In this document: positions 1-5,705 of the stretch, one piece after another
Layout of the letters: each line of letters opens with the position of its first letter
Numbering within the stretch: position 1 is the first letter of the stretch
DNA from: Candidatus Neoflavobacterium equi
GTDB lineage: Bacteria; Bacteroidota; Bacteroidia; Flavobacteriales; Flavobacteriaceae
NCBI GenBank assembly: GCA_018065745.1
Contig: JAGHSS010000352.1
Location: 1-5,705, forward strand
Direction of reading: 5' to 3'
DNA: 5,705 nt
Notes under the pieces: generated by a model
What the model was told of the DNA's origin: nothing
The model's database searches: none
What the model saw: only the letters and a program-made list of their open reading frames with translations
Translations under genes and position numbers: made by a program

Positions 1-5
1 GTTTA

Positions 6-1205
6 TTAATTTGTATAATTACAAAAATCTAATGTTTTCTGAGTTGGTTTGATTTGCTTAAATTCAGTATGCGCTACAAGGCTAATAATGATATCAGCAG
101 CTTCTAACGCTTGGTTTAAGGATACCAAATTAAATTTATTGTGTTCTGTAATGTTGGGCTCAACAACCATAACATTAGGGTATGATTCATTTAAAGACTG
201 CGCAACATAAACCGCTGGACTTTCTCTAAGGTCATCAATATTTGGTTTAAAAGCCAAACCTAAACACGCGATAATTGGCTTTCTTTTATGTTCTAATTCA
301 AATTCAAGAATGGCGTTTTTACATTTTTCAATAACCCATTCTGTTTTAAAATTATTAATCTCTCTAGCTGCTCTAATAATTTTTGCTTCTTTTGGAAAAG
401 CAGATACAATAAACCAAGGATCTACTGCAATACAATGTCCTCCTACTCCAGTTCCTGGTTGTAGGATTTGAACTCTTGGGTGCTTATTTGCCAAGTTAAT
501 CAAATCCCATACATCAATATTTGCACGATCACAAATCATAGATAATTCATTGGCAAACGCAATCTGTACGTCTCTAGATGAATTTTCAACCAGCTTACAT
601 AATTCTGCTGTCTGCGCATTGGTTGGATGCAGTTGTCCTTTGACAAAGTTTTGGTAAAAACTAATGGCTTTAAGGGTTGATTCCTCATTGATACCACCAA
701 TCACTCGATCGTTGTTTTGCAATTCATGCAACACATTTCCCGGTAATACTCTTTCAGGGCAATAGGCCATAAAGAATTTGTTTTCAAGTTCTGGTCTAAG
801 CTTGCAAAGAATGTCATAAACTTCAGCTGTAGTTCCTACAGGACTTGTTGATTCAATAATAATCAAATCCCCAGCCTGTAATACAGGTGAAATCATTTCA
901 GCTGCTGCAATTACATATTTTAAATCTGGCGCTAAATTTTCCTTGAATGGCGTTGGCACAGCAATCAAATATGTTTCTGTATGTTCAACGTGCGTTGCTG
1001 CCTTTAGATATCCTGCAGACACAACTTCTTGAACTAAAGATTCAAGTCCAGGTTCAACAATGTGAATTTCACCTCTATTAATTTTTTCAACTACATTTTT
1101 GTTGATATCAACTCCCTTTACATTGATTGATTTTGATGCCATTAAAGCTGCTGTTGGCAAACCTATATAACCCAATCCAATCATGGATACGTTTAAAGTA
1201 TTCAT
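6..1205 (-). CDS. wecC: UDP-N-acetyl-D-mannosamine dehydrogenase (WecC)
   Basis: Oxidises UDP-ManNAc in two NAD-dependent steps to UDP-ManNAcA, a uronic-acid donor used in surface polysaccharides. The 399-residue product is a complete UDP-sugar dehydrogenase. It has an N-terminal NAD domain with GLGYIGLP (10-17), Asp33 in GVDIN and STSPVGTT (119-126), then YCPERVLPG (148-156). The central helix KLVENSSRDVQIAFANE (204-220) carries Lys204 and Asn208. The catalytic motif is GTGVGGHCIAVDPWF (251-265) with Cys258, and the C-terminal UDP-binding domain includes FKPNIDDLRESPA (319-331). GGHCIAVDPWF marks the ManNAc branch rather than UDP-glucose dehydrogenases, which usually have GGSCFPKD. The usual Pro of GPGVGGHC is Thr252 here. 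The ATG follows the wecB TAA with no gap (TAAATG), indicating a coupled pair. The stop TAA is at 8-6, so the gene is whole. A related UDP-HexNAc 6-dehydrogenase cannot be fully excluded, but the wecB neighbour supports ManNAc. Confidence 0.94.
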   Translation of the reverse strand: MNTLNVSMIGLGYIGLPTAALMASKSINVKGVDINKNVVEKINRGEIHIVEPGLESLVQEVVSAGYLKAATHVEHTETYLIAVPTPFKENLAPDLKYVIAAAEMISPVLQAGDLIIIESTSPVGTTAEVYDILCKLRPELENKFFMAYCPERVLPGNVLHELQNNDRVIGGINEESTLKAISFYQNFVKGQLHPTNAQTAELCKLVENSSRDVQIAFANELSMICDRANIDVWDLINLANKHPRVQILQPGTGVGGHCIAVDPWFIVSAFPKEAKIIRAAREINNFKTEWVIEKCKNAILEFELEHKRKPIIACLGLAFKPNIDDLRESPAVYVAQSLNESYPNVMVVEPNITEHNKFNLVSLNQALEAADIIISLVAHTEFKQIKPTQKTLDFCNYTN

Positions 1206-2324
1206 TTATAATTTTTTAATGAAATTTAATATTTTTTCAATTGCCTTACCATCTCCATACGGATTATGTAACAAACTCATTTTCAAATACAAATCCGGAT
1301 GGTCTATAAGATTTTGAGTTTGCTTTACAATTTCTGCTTTTTCAGAACCTACTAACAAGACTGTACCTGCTTCAACTGCCTCTGGACGCTCTGTAGTATC
1401 ACGCATAACCAAAACTGGTTTCCCCAAACTTGGAGCTTCTTCTTGAACACCTCCAGAATCTGTTATGATTATTTTTGATTGATTCATCAACCATACAAAA
1501 GCTGGATATGCCTGTGGTTCAATTAATCTAATATTTGAAATCCCCTCCAATATATCAAAAACAGGTTTTCTTACATTAGGATTTAGATGCACTGGATATA
1601 CAATTGTATACGAAGGATTATTTAAAGCAATCTCCTTTAATGCTTCACAAATATTTAAAAAACCTTGACCGTGGTTTTCACGACGGTGACCGGTTACTAA
1701 AATCATATTTTGAACACCGCCAAATTCTGTTTTCAAGGATTCAATTTCTGGATACGAATTTGAATCGATCAACGCAACACTTTCCAAAAGTGCATCAATA
1801 ACGGTATTCCCCGTGATTACAATAGACTCTGGAAGTACACCTTCTCTCAATAAATTCTGTTCTGAAGTCGTTGTTGGTGCAAAATGGTAACTACAAATTG
1901 CTGATGTTATCTTTCTGTTTGCTTCTTCAGGAAACGGAGCATACAAATCATGTGTTCTTAATCCAGCTTCAATATGACAAATTTTAGAGCCGTGATAAAA
2001 AGAAGCAATAGAAGCTGCCATTGTCGTTGTCGTGTCTCCATGAACAAATACATAGTCAGGTCCAAAATCCTCTAATACAGCCTTCATTTCTGTAATGATT
2101 AATGAAGTTAAAGAATACAATGTTTGATTAGACACCATCAAGTTTAAATCGTAATCAGGCTTGATATCAAAAAAATGTAAAACTTGATCCAACATTTCTC
2201 TGTGTTGTCCTGTTACACATACTCTTGTTTCAAAACCTTCTTGATTTTTAAAAGCCTTTACTAATGGCGCCATTTTTATAGCTTCAGGTCTTGTGCCAAA
2301 TACAATCAGAATTTTCTTAGTCAT
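1206..2324 (-). CDS. wecB: UDP-N-acetylglucosamine 2-epimerase, non-hydrolysing (WecB)
   Basis: Interconverts UDP-GlcNAc and UDP-ManNAc in the cytoplasm, supplying the substrate of the adjacent wecC. The 372-residue GT-B-fold protein is the usual length (E. coli WecB is about 376). Visible motifs are FGTRPEAIKMAP (9-20), TGQHREMLD (38-46), VHGDTTT (94-100) with Asp97, HIEAGLRTHD (117-126) with Glu119, FPEEANRK (131-138) with Glu133, TGNTVIDAL (171-179), VTGHRREN (210-217) with His213, YPVHLNPNVR (243-252), TDSGGVQEEAP (288-298) and RDTTERPEA (308-316). These match the catalytic and allosteric-site residues of bacterial non-hydrolysing epimerases. The N-terminus is complete and begins at the beta strand. 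The start is an ATG 11 bases after rfbD with an A/T-rich leader and no Shine-Dalgarno sequence. The stop TAA abuts the wecC ATG. The mnaA family name applies equally. Confidence 0.96.
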   Translation of the reverse strand: MTKKILIVFGTRPEAIKMAPLVKAFKNQEGFETRVCVTGQHREMLDQVLHFFDIKPDYDLNLMVSNQTLYSLTSLIITEMKAVLEDFGPDYVFVHGDTTTTMAASIASFYHGSKICHIEAGLRTHDLYAPFPEEANRKITSAICSYHFAPTTTSEQNLLREGVLPESIVITGNTVIDALLESVALIDSNSYPEIESLKTEFGGVQNMILVTGHRRENHGQGFLNICEALKEIALNNPSYTIVYPVHLNPNVRKPVFDILEGISNIRLIEPQAYPAFVWLMNQSKIIITDSGGVQEEAPSLGKPVLVMRDTTERPEAVEAGTVLLVGSEKAEIVKQTQNLIDHPDLYLKMSLLHNPYGDGKAIEKILNFIKKL

Positions 2325-2335
2325 AAAAAGGGATA

Positions 2336-3157
2336 TTATCTGTTTAAACAGTCAAACTGCTCTTTAAATTTTTTATTTGACAACACGCTGTATAAAGGAC
2401 GTATTGCAGGTGTGGGATATGATACTGATGGAATCGCTTGCACGTCTATATCAATACCGTTTGTGGAAAATATAGACTTTGCAAAATCATACCAAGAACA
2501 TACAACATCACCCGTTATGTGATAAATACCAAAATTAGATGTATCGTGATCAATTACACAAAGTAATTTCTTAGCTAAGTCTACAGCATGTGTTGGACAG
2601 CCAATTTGATCTGAAACAACTTTTAAGGAGGTATGCGTCTTGGCTAAGTGCAACATTGTTTTGTAAAAATTAGAACCATAATCTGAATACACCCAAGAAG
2701 TTCTTATGATGTAATGCGATTTTAGATTTTGTACAATTTCCTGTTCCCCTTTCCATTTGGTCCAACCGTAATAATTTATTGGATTAGGAACGTCTTCTTC
2801 AACATATCCCAAACAATCATCAGACGTTTTCACGCCATCGAATACAAAATCTGTCGACAAATGTAAAAGTACAACACCGTGAACTTCACAAAGCTGAGAC
2901 AAATTTTTTGCTCCAGTTACATTGATTAAATAAGCTTTATCTCTATCTGATTCTGCAGCATCTACAGCCGTGTAAGCTGCAGCATTAATACAGTAATCAG
3001 GTTTGTGTTTCAAGAATTCATCCGCAATTGATTGCGGTATAGTCACATCCAATTGTGCTGAATCACAGAATATAAATTTGTGCTCAGGATAAATGGATTC
3101 AATTGACTTTAGTGCTTGGCCAAGCTGACCATTAGCACCAGTTACCAGTATTACCAT
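2336..3157 (-). CDS. rfbD: dTDP-4-dehydrorhamnose reductase (RmlD/RfbD), short C-terminus
   Basis: Performs the last rhamnose step: NAD(P)H-dependent reduction of dTDP-4-keto-L-rhamnose to dTDP-L-rhamnose. The 273-residue short-chain dehydrogenase shows the glycine motif TGANGQLGQ (6-14), INAAAYTAVDAAE (57-69), LSTDFVFDG (100-108), the catalytic YGWTK (Tyr130, Lys134), RTSWVYS (152-158), DQIGCPTHA (183-191) and the substrate-site RPLYSVLS (253-260). All catalytic elements are present. The protein stops 13 residues after RPLYSVLS, whereas the remembered E. coli enzyme (299 residues) continues about 30-40 residues past that motif, including a terminal helix with a conserved Trp. The end therefore appears shortened, and only 11 bases separate the stop from wecB. 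The ATG at 3157 overlaps the rfbC end by 7 bases and puts the Rossmann strand immediately at the N-terminus, as usual. Function is likely retained, but this is not certain given the missing helix. Confidence 0.94.
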   Translation of the reverse strand: MVILVTGANGQLGQALKSIESIYPEHKFIFCDSAQLDVTIPQSIADEFLKHKPDYCINAAAYTAVDAAESDRDKAYLINVTGAKNLSQLCEVHGVVLLHLSTDFVFDGVKTSDDCLGYVEEDVPNPINYYGWTKWKGEQEIVQNLKSHYIIRTSWVYSDYGSNFYKTMLHLAKTHTSLKVVSDQIGCPTHAVDLAKKLLCVIDHDTSNFGIYHITGDVVCSWYDFAKSIFSTNGIDIDVQAIPSVSYPTPAIRPLYSVLSNKKFKEQFDCLNR

Positions 3158-3702
3158 ATTGGTAGTGCATTTGCTAATGAAGGCAAAATTTCATCTTTTT
3201 CAGAAACTAAGAAAGGGCCCTCATTAAAATTCCAATCAATATTCAGTTTTGGGTCGCTGTACAAAATACCCGCTTCAGATTCTTTATTGTAAAAGTTATC
3301 ACATTTATAGAAAAACGAAGCCGTATTTGAGCGCACTAGAAATCCATGTGCAAAACCTCTTGGTATGTACAACTGTAGCTGATTTTCTTCTGTTAACTCT
3401 ACCGCTAAATGTTGTCCAAAAGTTGGGGATTCCGGTCTGATGTCAATAACAACATCCAAGACAGCCCCAGACAATACTCTTACAAGTTTTGCTTGCGCAA
3501 ATTCATTTCTTTGATAATGAAATCCTCTCAAAACCCCTTTAGATGAAAAAGATTGATTGTCTTGTACAAAATTTACTTCCTCACCAACCCCTTCATTAAA
3601 CACCTTTTGATTAAAACTTTCAAAAAAATAGCCTCGAGTATCTTGAAATACTCGAGGTTCTATAATATAACACCCTTTTAGATGTGTTTCTGTAAACTTC
3701 AT
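3151..3702 (-). CDS. rfbC: dTDP-4-dehydrorhamnose 3,5-epimerase (RmlC/RfbC)
   Basis: Epimerises dTDP-4-keto-6-deoxyglucose at C3 and C5 to dTDP-4-keto-L-rhamnose, the third step of the pathway. The 183-residue length matches the family (about 180-185). The cupin-fold protein shows the N-terminal PRVFQDTRGYFFESF (16-30), QDNQSFSSKGVLRGFHYQ (47-64) with the catalytic base His62, Lys72, the core PRGFAHGF (114-121), Tyr132 in SFFYKC and SEKDEILPSL (167-176) near the C-terminus. His62, Lys72, Tyr132 and Asp170 sit at the positions expected for a true 3,5-epimerase. The start is an ATG preceded by a run of A (AAAAAAAATG) with no Shine-Dalgarno sequence, five bases after the rfbA stop. The 3' end overlaps the rfbD start by 7 bases, suggesting coupled translation. 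A strong inverted repeat lies inside codons 16-24 and is listed separately. Confidence 0.97.
   Translation of the reverse strand: MKFTETHLKGCYIIEPRVFQDTRGYFFESFNQKVFNEGVGEEVNFVQDNQSFSSKGVLRGFHYQRNEFAQAKLVRVLSGAVLDVVIDIRPESPTFGQHLAVELTEENQLQLYIPRGFAHGFLVRSNTASFFYKCDNFYNKESEAGILYSDPKLNIDWNFNEGPFLVSEKDEILPSLANALPIW
3632..3657 (-). repeat. Perfect 10-bp inverted repeat within the 5' end of rfbC
   Basis: The arms CCTCGAGTAT (3632-3641) and ATACTCGAGG (3648-3657) are exact reverse complements separated by a 6-base spacer (3642-3647). In the minus-strand transcript this gives a 10-bp stem with loop UUCAAG, about 45 bases after the rfbC start codon, covering codons 16-24 (Pro-Arg-Val-Phe-Gln-Asp-Thr-Arg-Gly). 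Each arm contains the palindrome CTCGAG, making it GC-richer than its surroundings. No U-run follows, so it is not a canonical intrinsic terminator. A role in mRNA folding, ribosome pausing or RNA processing is possible but inferred; it may simply reflect the conserved P-x-x-F-x-D-x-R-G protein motif. Confidence 0.7.
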
Positions 3703-3707
3703 TTTTT

Positions 3708-4565
3708 TTATATTACATGTAATAACTGCTTTCCATAACCTCCTTTAATCAAAGGTTCAGCAAGTTTCTCATATTGAGCTCTGTCAATAAAATTCATTTT
3801 GTAAGCAGCTTCTTCAATTGCACCTATAAGAAGACCTTGACGCTCTTCAACAACCTGTACAAATTGACTTGCTTGATTCAATGATTGAAAGGTACCTGTG
3901 TCCAACCAAGCGGTACCGCGGTCCAAAATGGATACTTTCAATTTTCCTCTTTCCAAATATACCCTGTTGATATCTGTAATTTCTAATTCCCCCCTATTGG
4001 AAGGTTTTATTTCTGAGGCAATTTGAACAACATCGTTGTCATAAAAATAAATACCTGGAACAGCAAAATTAGATTTTGGATGAATTGGCTTTTCCTCAAT
4101 AGAAATAGCCTTCCCATTTTCATTAAACTCAACAACGCCATAACGCTCTGGATCATGTACGTGATATGCATATATGATACCTCCATCTGGATTGTTATTT
4201 GATTTTAGAAGTTCTGCTAATCCCGTTCCATAGAATATATTATCTCCCAATACCAAGGCAACCTTATCAGATCCAATAAAATCTTTTCCAATAATAAAGG
4301 CCTCTGCAAGTCCATTTGGTTCAGCTTGAACAGCATATTCAAATCTACACCCTAAAGAGGAACCATCCCCTAAAAGTTTTTGAAATAAAGGCAAATCATG
4401 CGGTGTTGATATAATAAGTATTTCACTTATACCCGCCCACATCAAAGTGGATAAGGGATAATATATCATCGGTTTATTATAAATCGGCATCAATTGTTTA
4501 CTAACTGCAAGAGTTAGTGGATGTAACCTTGTGCCAGATCCACCAGCAAGAATTATTCCTTTCAT
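3708..4565 (-). CDS. rfbA: Glucose-1-phosphate thymidylyltransferase (RmlA/RfbA)
   Basis: Catalyses the first, usually feedback-controlled, step of dTDP-L-rhamnose synthesis: dTTP plus glucose-1-phosphate to dTDP-glucose and pyrophosphate. Numbering from the ATG at 4565 (285 residues), it has the nucleotidyltransferase signature GGSGTRLHP (8-16), Lys23 in SKQLMP, LGDN with the metal-binding Asp108, IFYGTG (110-115), EEKP (157-160), ELEITDIN (193-200) and WLDTG with the second metal Asp222. The length matches the short, homotetrameric RmlA family. Start choice: an in-frame TTG at 4568-4566 lies between the rfbB stop and this ATG and would add one residue (286 in all). ATG is preferred because it is the stronger start and gives the family's usual [10 protein letters not shown]-terminus. 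The gap to rfbB is 3 bases and the gap to rfbC is 5. An intact active site is seen; the specificity for dTTP and glucose-1-phosphate is from family knowledge. Confidence 0.97.
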   Translation of the reverse strand: MKGIILAGGSGTRLHPLTLAVSKQLMPIYNKPMIYYPLSTLMWAGISEILIISTPHDLPLFQKLLGDGSSLGCRFEYAVQAEPNGLAEAFIIGKDFIGSDKVALVLGDNIFYGTGLAELLKSNNNPDGGIIYAYHVHDPERYGVVEFNENGKAISIEEKPIHPKSNFAVPGIYFYDNDVVQIASEIKPSNRGELEITDINRVYLERGKLKVSILDRGTAWLDTGTFQSLNQASQFVQVVEERQGLLIGAIEEAAYKMNFIDRAQYEKLAEPLIKGGYGKQLLHVI

Positions 4566-4568
4566 CAA

Positions 4569-5603
4569 TTATATTGTTTTTGACAACGTTTGTTTTTTGT
4601 ATTTGTCCAAATACCAAGATAAGGTTTTTCTCAACCCAGTTTCAAAATTTTCATCTGCTATCCAACCCAGCTCATTTTCCAACTTGGATGCATCAATTGC
4701 ATAGCGTTGGTCGTGACCAGGACGATCAGCTACATAAGTAATTAAACTGTTGTAGTCAAAATTAGATACCGGCAACATTTCATTTAGTAAAGAACAGATG
4801 GTCTCTGCAATATAGATGTTAGTGCGTTCATTTTTGCCACCTATATTATAGGTTTCACCAACTTTACCACTTTTGAAAACCAAATCAATCCCTTTACAAT
4901 GGTCCATTACATACAGCCAATCTCTCACATTTGTCCCCGTTCCATAAATGGGAATAGGTTCTTTTAAGACACATTTTCTGATGATGGTTGGAATCAATTT
5001 TTCATCGTGCTGTTTTGGACCGTAATTGTTTGAACAATTGGTTGTTTTCACCTGCATACCATATGTGTGGTAGTAACTGCGTACCAAAAGATCTGAAGCA
5101 GCCTTTGAAGCAGAATACGGACTGTTTGGTGCATAAGGTGTACTTTCTGTAAACAACCCCTCACTACCCAATGTTCCATATACCTCATCTGTAGATATGT
5201 GATGAAACACGGAGTTTTTATACTCAAAATTAAAAACATTCGGTGCAGACATCCATAGATTTCTTGCAGCATCTAACAAATTAAAAGTCCCGTTTATATT
5301 CGTTTTTACAAAAGCCGCTGGTCCTGTGATGGAATTGTCCACATGACTCTCTGCAGCAAAATGAATAACATCTGTAAACTGATGGGCTTCAAAAATTGAA
5401 TTTACAAAATCCCTATCTGAAATATCACCCTGTATGAATTGGTAATTTGATTGACTGCTTATGCTATCTAAATTTTCAAGATCCCCAGCATAAGTAAGTG
5501 CATCTAAATTAAACACCATATCATTTGGATATTTCTCCAAAAAATAAGGTATGAAGTTAGAACCAATAAATCCAGCACCACCTGTAATTAATATTTTTTT
5601 CAT
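4569..5603 (-). CDS. rfbB: dTDP-glucose 4,6-dehydratase (RmlB/RfbB)
   Basis: Catalyses the second step of dTDP-L-rhamnose synthesis: NAD-dependent dehydration of dTDP-glucose to dTDP-4-keto-6-deoxyglucose in the cytoplasm. The 344-residue product is a full-length extended short-chain dehydrogenase. It shows the Rossmann glycine motif GGAGFIG (residues 8-14), the NAD-ribose acidic region NLDALTYAG (32-40), FAAESHVDNS (82-91), the catalytic TDE triad region (138-140), YSASK with Tyr163 and Lys167, NNYGPKQ (192-198), RDWLYV (227-232) and the nucleotide-sugar-binding RPGHDQRYAID (294-304). TDE and RPGHDxRYAID separate it from UDP-glucose 4-epimerases. The ATG at 5603 places the glycine motif at the usual distance from the N-terminus. 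It overlaps the upstream stop by one base and has no Shine-Dalgarno sequence. It is the first of four contiguous rml genes. No catalytic residue appears to be missing. Confidence 0.97.
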   Translation of the reverse strand: MKKILITGGAGFIGSNFIPYFLEKYPNDMVFNLDALTYAGDLENLDSISSQSNYQFIQGDISDRDFVNSIFEAHQFTDVIHFAAESHVDNSITGPAAFVKTNINGTFNLLDAARNLWMSAPNVFNFEYKNSVFHHISTDEVYGTLGSEGLFTESTPYAPNSPYSASKAASDLLVRSYYHTYGMQVKTTNCSNNYGPKQHDEKLIPTIIRKCVLKEPIPIYGTGTNVRDWLYVMDHCKGIDLVFKSGKVGETYNIGGKNERTNIYIAETICSLLNEMLPVSNFDYNSLITYVADRPGHDQRYAIDASKLENELGWIADENFETGLRKTLSWYLDKYKKQTLSKTI

Positions 5604-5705
5604 TAGAATGAAGTTTTAGCGTTGTATTTTTTATAAAAACCTACAATAGCTTTAAAAAATATAAATAAGAAAATAAAAACCAATGGATAGATTAAACTCT
5701 TATTC
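5603..5705 (-). CDS. C-terminal end of an unidentified membrane protein (partial)
   Basis: A minus-strand reading frame is open from the window edge (first full codon at 5704) to a TAA at 5605-5603 and gives 33 residues. Most of them form one hydrophobic stretch rich in Phe, Ile and Leu (LIYPLVFIFLFIFFKAIVGF), followed by a basic tail (YKKYNAKTSF). This looks like a last transmembrane helix with a positively charged, probably cytoplasmic, end. The stop codon overlaps the rfbB start by one base (TAATG), which supports a real gene translationally coupled to rfbB. Membrane-anchored glycosyltransferases, flippases and polymerases are common next to rml genes, and a family 2 glycosyltransferase with a C-terminal helix would fit. 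The fragment is too short to assign a family, so no function is given. The 5' part lies outside the window. Confidence 0.6.
   Translation of the reverse strand, partial: NKSLIYPLVFIFLFIFFKAIVGFYKKYNAKTSF

Noticed and set aside
1668..1690. Short imperfect inverted repeat (CGTG/CACG) in wecB
   Set aside because: Only four contiguous pairs, within codons of the conserved GHRREN motif; not distinguishable from chance.
1604..1801. Plus-strand open frame of 65 codons opposite wecB
   Set aside because: It is antisense to a clearly conserved gene, has no recognisable protein motif and no start context of its own.
2325..2335. Possible promoter or terminator between rfbD and wecB
   Set aside because: The 11-base gap has a pyrimidine-rich stretch but no stem and no room for promoter elements; read-through from rfbD is the simpler reading.
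2340..2351. 12-bp perfect palindrome CTGTTTAAACAG at the end of rfbD
   Set aside because: About one 12-bp palindrome is expected by chance in a window of this size; it has no flanking repeats and lies in the last codons of rfbD, so it is not called an operator or recombination site.
3249..3440. Plus-strand open frame of 63 codons opposite rfbC
   Set aside because: It lies antisense to the conserved RmlC core; the composition looks like a frame shadow.
3910..3921. GC-rich palindrome GCGGTACCGC in rfbA
   Set aside because: It is explained by codons for the conserved Arg-Gly-Thr-Ala-Trp segment; there is no loop and no regulatory context.
4517..4741. Plus-strand open frame of 74 codons across the rfbA/rfbB junction
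   Set aside because: It spans the opposite strand of two intact genes and their coupled junction; no motif supports it.
5048..5272. Second minus-strand open frame inside rfbB
   Set aside because: It is an alternative frame wholly inside rfbB, which is intact with all its motifs in the main frame.

Overview
The window is an AT-rich stretch (GC by eye in the mid-thirties percent) carrying one tightly packed, single-direction gene run on the minus strand. It reads from about 5705 down to 6. It looks like part of a chromosomal surface-polysaccharide locus (O-antigen, capsule or exopolysaccharide). The style of the proteins, the lack of Shine-Dalgarno sequences before every start, and the A/T-rich start regions suggest a member of Bacteroidota, most likely a flavobacterium. 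That placement is inference from protein and start-site style; no marker gene is present.

Layout in transcription order (high to low coordinates): (1) the last 33 codons of an unidentified membrane protein (5705-5603), whose stop overlaps the next start by one base as TAATG; (2) rfbB/rmlB, 5603-4569; (3) rfbA/rmlA, 4565-3708; (4) rfbC/rmlC, 3702-3151; (5) rfbD/rmlD, 3157-2336, overlapping rfbC by 7 bases; (6) wecB, 2324-1206; (7) wecC, 1205-6, starting on the base after the wecB stop. All gaps are 11 bases or less, so there is no room for an internal terminator and little for an internal promoter. The operon promoter lies upstream of the window. There is no gene-free stretch longer than 11 bases and I see no genuine gene on the plus strand.

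The genes form two complete sugar-nucleotide pathways. RmlA-RmlB-RmlC-RmlD convert glucose-1-phosphate and dTTP to dTDP-L-rhamnose. WecB-WecC convert UDP-GlcNAc to UDP-ManNAc and then to UDP-ManNAcA. The polymer built by the surrounding locus is therefore predicted to contain L-rhamnose and N-acetylmannosaminuronic acid (or derivatives). No complete glycosyltransferase, flippase or polymerase gene lies inside the window.

The window is ordinary in content and I found no evidence for a new system. The details most worth a second look are a perfect 10-bp inverted repeat inside the 5' end of rfbC, an apparently shortened RmlD C-terminus exactly where the rhamnose genes meet wecBC, and the TTG/ATG start choice for rfbA.
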